From positions 1-21,631 of the forward strand of contig JAFOHH010000010.1 of NCBI GenBank assembly GCA_017421905.1: DNA of 21,631 nucleotides, read 5' to 3'. The DNA is from Clostridia bacterium. GTDB taxonomy: Bacteria; Bacillota; Clostridia; Christensenellales; Borkfalkiaceae. The notes under the pieces are model-generated. The model was given only the letters and a program-made list of their open reading frames with translations, did no database searches and was not told the origin of the DNA. Each line of letters opens with the position of its first letter. Within the stretch, counting starts at the first letter, position 1. Both the position numbers and the translations under genes were made by a program. Below are positions 1-7,609 of this stretch, piece by piece.

Positions 1-1755
1 AAAATGTACGGACTTTATAAATATTCGGAATACTGGTTCGACGAACTTAAAATCGTAGAATACGCCGTAGACGAACCCTATTATAAGGTGGAAAACGGTA
101 ACCCCGTAACCATATCCTTCCTGTATCCCGACCAAACGATGGATACGACCGCTTGCCTTGCGGGCGACGTTATCGATTTCCCGCAGCCCAAGCGCATTGC
201 AGGTCAAGTTTTTGCCGGCTGGTATACCAGCAAGGAATACGCGCGCAGAGTATATACCCCTGCAACGGACGGCAACCGCCGCTACTTTGCAAAATATCTC
301 CCTGCTGTAACGCTTACCTTCCATCAAAACAACGGAAAGGGCGATATCGTTAGAGGGGTTGCCTATAACACCAGCCTTGGCGAACTAATTTTCCCCGAAC
401 GGGAAGGCTACGCCTTTGCCGGTTGGTTTACCTCCGATAACAAGCCCTTTAGCGCATACCGCAACTGCACGAAACACGGCGAATATTACGCCCGTTGGGT
501 AGAAGAAGAGCAGGCGGCGGAATTTATGGACAATTTCGGCTTCTTAAACGAAATCCCCATGCTTACCATCAATACGGAAGGCGGCGTAGGTATTACCTCT
601 AAATTCGATTATATCAACGCTAATTTCATTATCGAAAGCGAGCTTAACGCCGACTGGAACGTAAACGTAACTACGGAAATTCGCGGCAGAGGCAACTCCT
701 CTTGGTGGTGTATGGCAAAGCCCTCCTACCGCATTAAACTTACCGATAAAAACACCAACGTTCTCGGTATGACGGGAGAGAAAAACTACGCGCTTATTTC
801 CAACCATGCCGATAAAACGATGATCCGCAACCTTTTAGCATACGGCTTTGGTGCGGACGAAGCATACAACCAAGGCTGGGAGCCCGAATTCCACTACGTT
901 TACCTTACCATCAACGGCGACTTCCGCGGATTGTACCTGCTTATCGAAACCATTCGCGCCTCTAAAGATCGCATCAACCTTGCAGGTACCCCCAAAAACG
1001 AATACGATACGGGCTTTTTGTTAGAGCAAGTGCCCTACAACCGTATGCTCGAAGATCTCGAACGCAACCCCGACGAGCCCTACATTCATGTTGCCGGCAC
1101 CTATTACTGGAACGTAAAATATCCCGAGCGTGAGGACTTTGAAACGGAGGCAGAATGGGATTCCGTTCTTACCTATATTACCGACGTAATGTCTATGGCA
1201 ATGCGCGCGCTGTATAACGGCGACCGCGATACCTACCTAAAATATTTGGACGAAGATAGCTTTATCGACTACTGGCTCATGCAAGACCTGTTCTCTAACT
1301 TCGACTGCACGCAAGCAAGCATCTTCGTATACAAAAAGCAGGGCGGTTTAATTACCGCAGGCCCGCTTTGGGACTTTGATATCGGTATCAACAACGTTTC
1401 TTACGTCGACCGTTCGCCCGAAACGTGGTACGGCTTCCAGGTAAACGCCGCAGGCGCAGGGCTTAAGAAGCATCCCGAATCCAGACGCAAGGTTTACGAG
1501 CGCATCGTAGAAATGTACGAGGGCGATTGGCAGCTTTACCTCTACTCGGTATTTGCTTGTATGAACGAAATAGAAGAAGGCTGGAACCGCAACTACGAGC
1601 GTTGGGATTATAACGAAAAGGTATTTGAAACGCCCGACTGGATTATGGCTTTGCCAAACAGAGAAGCGCAGTACGACTTCGTCTTTACCTGGCTTGCCGA
1701 AAAAATGAACTTCCTGTACCAAGAGTCTAAAAAAGGACTTGCGACGCTTAATTAA
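1..1755 (+). CDS. CotH-kinase family protein with InlB-type repeats, 5' partial
   Basis: The frame is open to the first base (AAA before the ATG at 4), so the true N-terminus, probably with a signal peptide, lies upstream. The first 25 residues (YWFDELKIVEY) look like the last strand of a carbohydrate-binding or jelly-roll domain. Residues about 35-100 and 101-165 are two InlB/Listeria-Bacteroides repeats, each with a G-x-x-F-A-G-W core, typical of secreted surface proteins. Residues about 185-560 are a CotH domain: RGRGNSSW at 227-234, a KPSYRIKL strand, NHADKTMIRN, and the metal-binding WDFDIG at 456-461. CotH proteins are atypical protein kinases, first known from spore coats but also common in large extracellular clostridial proteins. 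The InlB repeats favour an extracellular role here; the substrate is unknown. The stop codon lies in a 15-bp tandem repeat. Domain assignment is confident; function is inference. Confidence 0.85.
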   Translation, partial: KMYGLYKYSEYWFDELKIVEYAVDEPYYKVENGNPVTISFLYPDQTMDTTACLAGDVIDFPQPKRIAGQVFAGWYTSKEYARRVYTPATDGNRRYFAKYLPAVTLTFHQNNGKGDIVRGVAYNTSLGELIFPEREGYAFAGWFTSDNKPFSAYRNCTKHGEYYARWVEEEQAAEFMDNFGFLNEIPMLTINTEGGVGITSKFDYINANFIIESELNADWNVNVTTEIRGRGNSSWWCMAKPSYRIKLTDKNTNVLGMTGEKNYALISNHADKTMIRNLLAYGFGADEAYNQGWEPEFHYVYLTINGDFRGLYLLIETIRASKDRINLAGTPKNEYDTGFLLEQVPYNRMLEDLERNPDEPYIHVAGTYYWNVKYPEREDFETEAEWDSVLTYITDVMSMAMRALYNGDRDTYLKYLDEDSFIDYWLMQDLFSNFDCTQASIFVYKKQGGLITAGPLWDFDIGINNVSYVDRSPETWYGFQVNAAGAGLKKHPESRRKVYERIVEMYEGDWQLYLYSVFACMNEIEEGWNRNYERWDYNEKVFETPDWIMALPNREAQYDFVFTWLAEKMNFLYQESKKGLATLN

Positions 1756-1821
1756 ACGACGCTCAATTAAACGGCACTCAATTAAACGGAGCTCAATTAA
1801 ACGGCGCTCAATGAAAGGTTT
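1747..1821 (+). repeat. 15-bp tandem repeat spanning the CotH stop codon
   Basis: Five units begin at 1747, 1762, 1777, 1792 and 1807, with consensus CTCAATTAAACGGCG. The period is a multiple of three and in phase with the upstream gene, so each of the first four units carries an in-frame TAA (1753, 1768, 1783, 1798). The fifth unit has GAA in place of TAA, and the frame then closes at TGA 1837-1839. Confidence 0.9.
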
Positions 1822-1896
1822 CATGAAGCGGGAACGTGAAACGGGGTAATTAACCCGTTAAAAGAAAATTTTTAAAAGCTTAAACAATTAAACTTC

Positions 1897-1920
1897 CGTT
1901 TGCCGCCGCGGCGGCAAACG
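1897..1920. promoter_or_regulatory. 24-bp perfect palindrome upstream of the trk operon
   Basis: CGTTTGCCGCCG is followed directly by its reverse complement. The first TrkA start codon is 22 bases further on, with a GGGGGAAG ribosome binding site between. It could be a protein-binding operator, or a very stable hairpin in the leader acting as attenuator or 5' stabiliser. No T-run follows it, so it is not a classical terminator. The function is unknown; the symmetry is read directly. Confidence 0.6.
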
Positions 1921-1942
1921 AAATCCCTAAGGGGGAAGATAT

Positions 1943-2356
1943 ATGAAAAACAGAGTAATTATCGTAGGCTGCGGCAGATTGGGCAGTAGCCTCGCAACCA
2001 AACTATCTATGGCAGGGCAAGACGTAGTCGTGCTCGACGCTTCCGAAAAAAGCTTTCGCAAATTGCCCGAAACCTTTTCCGGCTTTCAGCTGGTAGGGGA
2101 CGGCACGGACGTAAACAACTTAGAATACGCCGGCATTAAGGAGGCGAAAATGGTGCTTGCCACCACCGACGACGACAACGTAAACCTATTCGTAGCCCAG
2201 GTTGCAGACCGCGTTTACGAAATAGACCGCGTTTATATCCGCTTAAACGATGCCGATAAAAGCACCCTGCTTGAAAATACGCACGTCGTTGCGGTATATC
2301 CCTTCCTGCTTTCCATGGCAGCGTTCGACGAACTGTTAGAGGAGGACGCAAGATGA
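1943..2356 (+). CDS. trkA: TrkA-family potassium uptake regulator, RCK_N domain only
   Basis: This 137-residue protein is a single Rossmann-type RCK_N domain, a cytoplasmic nucleotide-binding gating subunit of Trk/Ktr potassium transporters. The dinucleotide motif is intact (GCGRLG, residues 9-14), and the acidic residue closing strand 2, expected to bind the ribose, is D32 (VVVLD). The chain ends where RCK_C would begin, so it is shorter than typical KtrA/TrkA (about 220 residues). GGGGGAAG at about 1931 sets the start. The ATGA overlap with the next gene indicates translational coupling. It probably assembles with the second TrkA and gates the TrkH channel. Family is confident; heteromer formation is inference. 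Confidence 0.88.
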   Translation: MKNRVIIVGCGRLGSSLATKLSMAGQDVVVLDASEKSFRKLPETFSGFQLVGDGTDVNNLEYAGIKEAKMVLATTDDDNVNLFVAQVADRVYEIDRVYIRLNDADKSTLLENTHVVAVYPFLLSMAAFDELLEEDAR

Positions 2357-3021
2357 AAATCGTAATTGCAGGCGGACATAACGAGGCAGACTTCTTAATC
2401 CGCATGTTCAAAAAGCAACGCCACGTAAACCTCGTCGTTATCAATGCGGAAACCGATTATTGCCGTCGCCTTTCCTCTTCGCACAATATTCCCGTATACG
2501 CGGGCGACCCCTCTAAAACCTACGTCCTTTCCGATGCAGGCGCAGAAGGGGCAGACGTAGCCATTGCGCTGACGAGAAGGGACGCGGATAACCTCGTTAT
2601 TTGTCAGCTCGCCAAAAAAACGTTTGGCGTAAAAAAGACCGTTTGCATCGTGCACGACCCCAAAAACGTGGACGTGTTTAAAGCGATGGGCGTAGATACG
2701 GTAATTTCTTCGGCATACCTCGTTGCGCAAACGATCGAGCGCGCTTCTTCCATCGAAAACTTAATAAAAACCCTTTCGGTAGAAGATGAAAAAATCGTGT
2801 TAACCGAGCTGAAAATGGCAGAGGATTACGCCCTCGTCGGCAAGGCGTTAATGGATTTTAAAAGCCCCGTAAATATGAACGTAAGCTGCATTATGCGAAA
2901 AGAAGAAGTCATTATTCCCGACGGTCGTACGGTAATTGAAAAGGGGGATACCCTCGTTATTATTTCCACGCCCAAGGATCAAGCAGAGCTCGTTGCCGCC
3001 ATTCAAAAAAGGAGGGTGTAA
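2353..3021 (+). CDS. trkA: TrkA-family protein, RCK_N (degenerate) plus RCK_C
   Basis: This 222-residue protein has an N-terminal Rossmann-like RCK_N (about 1-130) and an RCK_C domain (about 137-222, ending in GDTLVIISTP, the usual last strand). The nucleotide motif is altered: the GxGxxG position reads GGHNEA (7-12), losing the second and third glycines, and the acidic residue after strand 2 is N31. The fold is probably kept while NAD/ATP binding is weakened. In other Ktr systems RCK_C can bind cyclic di-AMP; that is not visible here. An AGAGGAGGA site lies just before the start, which overlaps the previous stop by four bases. With the RCK_N-only neighbour it would form an asymmetric gating pair for TrkH. 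Confidence 0.87.
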   Translation: MKIVIAGGHNEADFLIRMFKKQRHVNLVVINAETDYCRRLSSSHNIPVYAGDPSKTYVLSDAGAEGADVAIALTRRDADNLVICQLAKKTFGVKKTVCIVHDPKNVDVFKAMGVDTVISSAYLVAQTIERASSIENLIKTLSVEDEKIVLTELKMAEDYALVGKALMDFKSPVNMNVSCIMRKEEVIIPDGRTVIEKGDTLVIISTPKDQAELVAAIQKRRV

Positions 3022-3024
3022 TTT

Positions 3025-4533
3025 ATGCCCGTTTTGAAAAAAGAAACGGCAACCGGCGCAAGACTTATCGTCGGCTATCTCGGTATTTTTACCGTAATGA
3101 TCGGCGTAATTTTACTGCTACCGTTGCTCCTTCTCGTATTTTATCCCGGGGAAATGCAGTATGCAAAATGCTTTATCGTCCCCGGTGTCGCCGCCATTTT
3201 AATCGGCTATCTTCTCATGTTTTTAATTAAGGGAAAAAAGGAAGGCACGCTTTCCGGCCACTGGGACGCCGTTCTTCTCCTCCTCGTTTGGATCGTAACC
3301 ATCGTATTCAGCGCAATTCCCTTTGCCTTGTTCGGCAATTTAACCTTTACGCAAGCGATATTTGAAATGACCAGCGGTTATACCACCTCCGGCTATACCG
3401 TTTGCGACGTAGAAACGCTCCCCAAGCTGTTTTTATTTTTCCGCTCGCTTACCCATCTGTTTGGCGGCGTAGGGCTCATTCTCATCATGACCAGCGCCCT
3501 TTCCGACCGCTACGGGGTAAACCTCTATAATGCAGAAGGCCACCCCGATAAGCTCGTGCCCAACCTTGTAAACAGCGCACGCATCATTTTTAGCATTTAC
3601 GCCCTGTTTATTGCGCTTGGCACGGTAGCCTATACCTTGTTCGGAATGACGGTGTTCGACGCCTTTAACCACTCGGTTGCCGCCGTTGCAACGGGCGGTT
3701 TTTCCACCCGAAACGAAAGCATGGGCTTTTATATTAACGACACCACGGGCGCGTATAACGCTACAGGCATCGAAATTACCACCATCGTTTTGATGCTCCT
3801 TGGTATGACCAACTTTTTCGTGAACCTATTTTTCGTTACGGGCAAATGGAAAAAGGGCTTGCGCCATGCAGAGCTTTGGTTTAACGGATTGTTCCTCCTC
3901 GTAACCGTACCTCTTTGCGCCTTGTTTTTGGTAAACGCGGGTATTTCCTCCTCTTACGGAAAGGGAGTAGAGCATTCCATTTTCCACCTCGTATCGGCGG
4001 CGTCTTCCACGGGGTATACCACTCTTTCTGGCTTTCAAAATTTCCCCTCTGCCGTGCTCCTTATTTTCTTTTTTGCGATGCTCGTTGGGGGAGGGCAAGG
4101 CTCTACCGCAGGCGGTATCAAGCAAAACCGTATCGTGCTTATGCTGAAATCGATTTACTGGAACCTGCGCGACCGTTTTAGTAAAACGCGTACCGTTCGC
4201 ACCAACAAAATGTGGCGCTGCGGCGAATATATTACGATAACCGATAAGGCGGCGGCGGATAACAACGTATTTATCCAACTCTATTTAGCCGTAGTCTTAG
4301 TTGGAACGCTACTCCTTGCCGCGTGCGGTTTTCCCTTTAAGGAAAGCTTGTTAGAATTCACTTCGCTCATCGGCAACACGGGTATTTCCTACGGGGTTAT
4401 CTCCTCCGCCTCCTCTCCGCTCGTGCTTTGGATAGGGACGGTAGGTATGTTTATCGGCAGATTAGAAGTATATATCGTAGCCGTTGCGCTCGTACAATGC
4501 GGTTTGGGCGTAGCGCGTAAAGAGGTAATGTAA
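3025..4533 (+). CDS. trkH: TrkH/KtrB-family potassium channel subunit
   Basis: This 502-residue polytopic membrane protein is the K+-translocating subunit. The four pore-loop repeats are visible, each with its selectivity-filter glycine: TSGYTTSGYT, ATGGFSTRN, SSTGYTTLSG and GNTGISYG. The conserved GSTAGGIK segment follows the third pore. Length fits TrkH (about 480-500). An AGGAGGG site at 3010-3016 supports the ATG. The stop overlaps the next start as TAATG. Encoded straight after two TrkA proteins, it should form a gated uptake complex at the cytoplasmic membrane. Confidence 0.95.
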   Translation: MPVLKKETATGARLIVGYLGIFTVMIGVILLLPLLLLVFYPGEMQYAKCFIVPGVAAILIGYLLMFLIKGKKEGTLSGHWDAVLLLLVWIVTIVFSAIPFALFGNLTFTQAIFEMTSGYTTSGYTVCDVETLPKLFLFFRSLTHLFGGVGLILIMTSALSDRYGVNLYNAEGHPDKLVPNLVNSARIIFSIYALFIALGTVAYTLFGMTVFDAFNHSVAAVATGGFSTRNESMGFYINDTTGAYNATGIEITTIVLMLLGMTNFFVNLFFVTGKWKKGLRHAELWFNGLFLLVTVPLCALFLVNAGISSSYGKGVEHSIFHLVSAASSTGYTTLSGFQNFPSAVLLIFFFAMLVGGGQGSTAGGIKQNRIVLMLKSIYWNLRDRFSKTRTVRTNKMWRCGEYITITDKAAADNNVFIQLYLAVVLVGTLLLAACGFPFKESLLEFTSLIGNTGISYGVISSASSPLVLWIGTVGMFIGRLEVYIVAVALVQCGLGVARKEVM

Positions 4534-5351
4534 TGAAAGGTCAAGAAACCAACAATTCGGCAATTCGCACCGTTATAACCATAGTCATTTTAGCGCTTGC
4601 CACGCTGTTTTCGCTGGCAATCGAGGCCTTTGGCGTGCGTATCGAAAACATCGTTCTCGTATACACGGTTGCCTTAATTATCATCATTGCGGAAATGAAA
4701 AGCCCCTTTTACGGGCTGTTTTCCACCGTCGTTATCACCCTTCTTTACAGCTTTTTATTTTTAGACCCCAAATACGACATCAAGCTGCAAGACCTCAATA
4801 GCTACGTTTCTCTTTTTAGCTTTTTAATTGTAGAAATCGTCGTAAACACCCTTATTTATCGCATGCAACAGCAAAGCAAGCGTTCCGACCGTAACGAGCG
4901 GCAAATGAAAAGCCTGTTCGAGTTTTCGCAGGGGCTCCTTGCCGTAACGGGAAAGGAAATTGTTGCTTACGGCGAAAAAAGCGTAGAAGAGCTCACTTCC
5001 CGAAAGCTACTCTTTTGCGACGAATACGGCGTACCCATGCAACCGCTAAAAGAGGAAGACGATTTTATCGACCTCGCTTCCATCGCGCACGAATACGCCT
5101 GGTGTATTAAAAACGGCAAAACGTGTGGGTATAAGGAAAACCGTTTCCCCGACCTCACCGTTAAAATTTTGCCGATGACGGGTTCGGACGGCGTATGTTT
5201 CGGCGCAATTTTGGTGGACTGCTCGGACGGCAACGTCAGCAAGGACGATTACGCCTTTTTGCTCACCCTCACCTCGCAGCTCACCTTGGCTTTGGATAAG
5301 GAACGCGCCCTAAAAGCCTCCTTCCGCGGCGCACCCGCAACCGAAAACTAA
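4533..5351 (+). CDS. KdpD-like membrane sensor (DUF4118 plus GAF-like) without a histidine kinase
   Basis: This 272-residue protein has four closely spaced hydrophobic segments (about 13-33, 37-55, 60-79 and 88-107), matching the four-helix DUF4118 membrane domain of the potassium sensor KdpD. A charged linker and a soluble GAF-like domain (about 125-265) follow. The last helix (LLTLTSQLTLALDKERA) resembles the end of KdpD's GAF domain. The chain stops about seven residues later, with no HisKA or ATPase domain and no N-terminal KdpD/USP module. Coupling to trkH by TAATG suggests it reports K+ or turgor to the Trk complex or modulates it directly. The assignment rests on layout rather than strong motifs; the role is inference. 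Confidence 0.72.
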   Translation: MKGQETNNSAIRTVITIVILALATLFSLAIEAFGVRIENIVLVYTVALIIIIAEMKSPFYGLFSTVVITLLYSFLFLDPKYDIKLQDLNSYVSLFSFLIVEIVVNTLIYRMQQQSKRSDRNERQMKSLFEFSQGLLAVTGKEIVAYGEKSVEELTSRKLLFCDEYGVPMQPLKEEDDFIDLASIAHEYAWCIKNGKTCGYKENRFPDLTVKILPMTGSDGVCFGAILVDCSDGNVSKDDYAFLLTLTSQLTLALDKERALKASFRGAPATEN

Positions 5352-5353
5352 TT

Positions 5354-5542
5354 CGGCATTGCCCTCGGCAAGCGGAAACGAGCACTACGCCCCACGGCAT
5401 TGTCCTCGGCAAGCGGAAACCCCTTCCGCCCTGCGCGGAAAACCAAAAAATAAGCGAAAAACCTTCCGCCCTGCGCGGCAAACAAAAAAAATAAGCGAAA
5501 ACCCTTCCGCCCTGCGCGGCAAACCGTAAAAAACGCAGGCGG
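5354..5542. repeat. two adjacent short repeat families in the spacer before nadE
   Basis: The 277-base spacer 5352-5628 shows no gene on either strand. It begins with two copies of a 26-bp element (5354-5379 and 5395-5420, one mismatch) sharing CTCGGCAAGCGGAAAC. Three tandem copies of a roughly 40-bp unit follow, starting at 5422, 5462 and 5503. Each has a GC-rich half (CCTTCCGCCCTGCGCGG) and an A-rich half with AATAAGCG; the last copy diverges after CGGCAAAC. Some minus-strand frames stay open only because the unit repeats. Confidence 0.85.
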
Positions 5543-5587
5543 ATGAAAACACAAAAAATTAACAATCTAAAAATAAACGGGTAGCGG

Positions 5588-5604
5588 TTCGGCGGCAAGC
5601 CGAA
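5588..5604 (+). other. small hairpin upstream of nadE
   Basis: TTCGGC, a five-base loop and GCCGAA form a six-bp stem about 24 bases before the nadE start codon. No T-run follows. It may be a leader hairpin or chance. Confidence 0.35.
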
Positions 5605-5628
5605 TATCGCACCCAACGGAGAATTGTT

Positions 5629-7542
5629 TTGCAATACGGATTTATCAAAGCGGCGGCACTTACCGCCCCCATATCGGTAGCAAACCCCAAACAAAATGCA
5701 GAGGCCATTGCCGCGGCTTTAATAAGCGCGGCGCAAAAGGGCGTAAAGCTTGCCGTTTTTCCGGAGCTTTCCTTAACCGGCTATACGGCAGGGGATATGT
5801 TGGCGCACCCCACCCTCCTTGCGGGGGCTAAAACCGCGCTTTTGTGGCTTGCCGAAAAAACCAAAGCCTGCGATACGCTCTTTTTCGTAGGCCTGCCTTT
5901 ACGCGTACGCGGAAGCTTATATAACTGCGCGGCGGCAGTTTTCCACGGCGAAATTTTAGGCGTCGTTCCCAAAACGCACCTCCCTTGCTATGCGGAATTT
6001 TCCGAAAAACGCACCTTTCGCAGCGGCATCAAAACGCCCCAAAGCCTAACCGTAGGCGGTAAAACCGTACCCTTTGGCACGAATTTACTCTTCACGGCGG
6101 AAAACCTGCCCAACCTTAGCGTTGCGGCAGAGCTTTGCGAAGATCTTTGGGTGGCAAACCCTCCCTCCGTATCGCACGCGGCGGCGGGCGCAACCGTCAT
6201 CGTAAACCTTTCTGCTAATAGCGAAACGGTAGGCAAAGCCGAGGCGAGAAAGCGCACCGTTAGCGAGCATAGCCGTCGCATTCAAGCCGCTTACCTCTAT
6301 GCCGAGGCAGGCGAGGGCGAATCGACCACCGACCTCGTTTTCTCGGGGCATAACCTCGTTTGCGAAAACGGCAAACTGCTTATAGAGTCGCTCCCGTTTT
6401 CCGGCGAGGGCGCAATTACCGAAATAGACGTAGATCGCCTTACCGCAGTCCGTGCGGAGCGCAACGCCTTTTTCGGGGTAGAAGAAAAGCCCTATCGCGA
6501 AGTTTACTTTACCTTGCCTATTCAGCAAACGGAGCTTACCCGCCCTTTTGATCAAACGCCCTTCCTTCCTAAGGTAGGCGGGGCGGAAAAAGCCGAACGT
6601 ATTTTACGCATGCAGGCAGAAGGGCTTAAAAAACGCCTCCTCCACACGGGCGCAAAAAAAGCGGTGCTCGGCATTTCGGGCGGGTTAGATTCCACCCTTG
6701 CCCTTATCGTCATCGCAAAGGCGTTCGATCTTATCGGTAAACCCCGCGCAGATATTTTGTGCATCACCATGCCCTGCTACGGTACGACCGACCGCACCTA
6801 TCAAAACGCCTGCGCTTTAACCAACGCCTTTGGCGCAACGTTAAGGGAAATCCCCGTAAAAGCTGCTGTAACGCAGCATCTATCCGATATTTCCCATAGC
6901 GGAGAAAGGGACGTAACGTACGAAAACGCCCAAGCGCGCGAGCGTACGCAGGTATTAATGGACGTAGCCAACCAAACGGGCGGCATCGTCGTTGGCACGG
7001 GCGATTTGTCCGAGCTAGCCCTCGGCTGGGCAACCTACGGCGGCGACCATCTTTCTTCCTACGGGGTAAACGCCTCCGTTCCCAAAACCTTGGTACGTTA
7101 CCTCGTTTCCGCGTACGCGGAAGGGGTAAAAGAGCAAAATCCCACCCTGGCGCACCATTTGATAGACGTGGTTTTAACCCCCGTTTCTCCCGAACTTTTG
7201 CCGCCAAGCGAAGGGGAAATTGCCCAAAAAACGGAAGACCTCGTCGGCCCGTACGAGCTGCACGACTTTTTCCTGCACGCCTTTTTAAAGCTGGGCTATG
7301 CGCCAAGTAAAGTTTTTCACGTAGCAAAATACGCTTTTTCCGGCGTTTATTCCGCGCAAACCATTCACAAATGGCTCACGGTATTTTTCCGCCGCTTTTT
7401 CAGTCAGCAGTTCAAACGCTCCTGTTTGCCGGACGGCGCAAAAATCGGCTCGGTATCCCTATCGCCGCGCGGCGATTTTCATCTCCCCAGCGATATCGAT
7501 TCTTCCGCATGGCTAGAAGAGCTTGCCCAAATAGAAGACTAA
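5629..7542 (+). CDS. nadE: Glutamine-dependent NAD+ synthetase
   Basis: This 637-residue, two-domain enzyme makes the last step of NAD+ synthesis, converting deamido-NAD+, ATP and glutamine to NAD+. Residues 1 to about 270 are a nitrilase-type glutaminase with the E46-K115-C170 triad (FPELSLTGY, PKTHLP, ELCEDLW). Residues about 310-637 are the synthetase domain with the PP-loop SGGLDS at 350-355. Length fits bacterial glutamine-dependent NadE. The start is TTG, chosen because GGAGA lies six bases upstream (5618-5622) and the protein then begins at the conserved first strand (YGFIKAAA). The C-terminal end is intact. A repeat-bearing spacer separates it from the trk operon; the mrp gene follows after 67 bases. 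Confidence 0.95.
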   Translation: MQYGFIKAAALTAPISVANPKQNAEAIAAALISAAQKGVKLAVFPELSLTGYTAGDMLAHPTLLAGAKTALLWLAEKTKACDTLFFVGLPLRVRGSLYNCAAAVFHGEILGVVPKTHLPCYAEFSEKRTFRSGIKTPQSLTVGGKTVPFGTNLLFTAENLPNLSVAAELCEDLWVANPPSVSHAAAGATVIVNLSANSETVGKAEARKRTVSEHSRRIQAAYLYAEAGEGESTTDLVFSGHNLVCENGKLLIESLPFSGEGAITEIDVDRLTAVRAERNAFFGVEEKPYREVYFTLPIQQTELTRPFDQTPFLPKVGGAEKAERILRMQAEGLKKRLLHTGAKKAVLGISGGLDSTLALIVIAKAFDLIGKPRADILCITMPCYGTTDRTYQNACALTNAFGATLREIPVKAAVTQHLSDISHSGERDVTYENAQARERTQVLMDVANQTGGIVVGTGDLSELALGWATYGGDHLSSYGVNASVPKTLVRYLVSAYAEGVKEQNPTLAHHLIDVVLTPVSPELLPPSEGEIAQKTEDLVGPYELHDFFLHAFLKLGYAPSKVFHVAKYAFSGVYSAQTIHKWLTVFFRRFFSQQFKRSCLPDGAKIGSVSLSPRGDFHLPSDIDSSAWLEELAQIED

Positions 7543-7609
7543 ACCCCTTCCAAAAGCGGAAAGCATATTTTCCCATCAATATAAAAATAATTTTAAGAGG
7601 TAATATACA

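Noticed and set aside
1348..1824. Minus-strand frame of 158 codons with a repetitive RRLIE-type start
   Set aside because: It is antisense to the CotH gene, and its repetitive start is only the 15-bp repeat read backwards; no ribosome binding site or family.
1840..1859. Hairpin AACGGG/CCCGTT as a terminator of the CotH gene
   Set aside because: The stem is only six bp with an eight-base loop, and A-rich sequence rather than a T-run follows.
5281..5694. Minus-strand frame of 137 codons across the spacer before nadE
   Set aside because: Built from tandem repeats (RAGRKGF-type residues) and antisense to the ends of two real genes; low-complexity composition.
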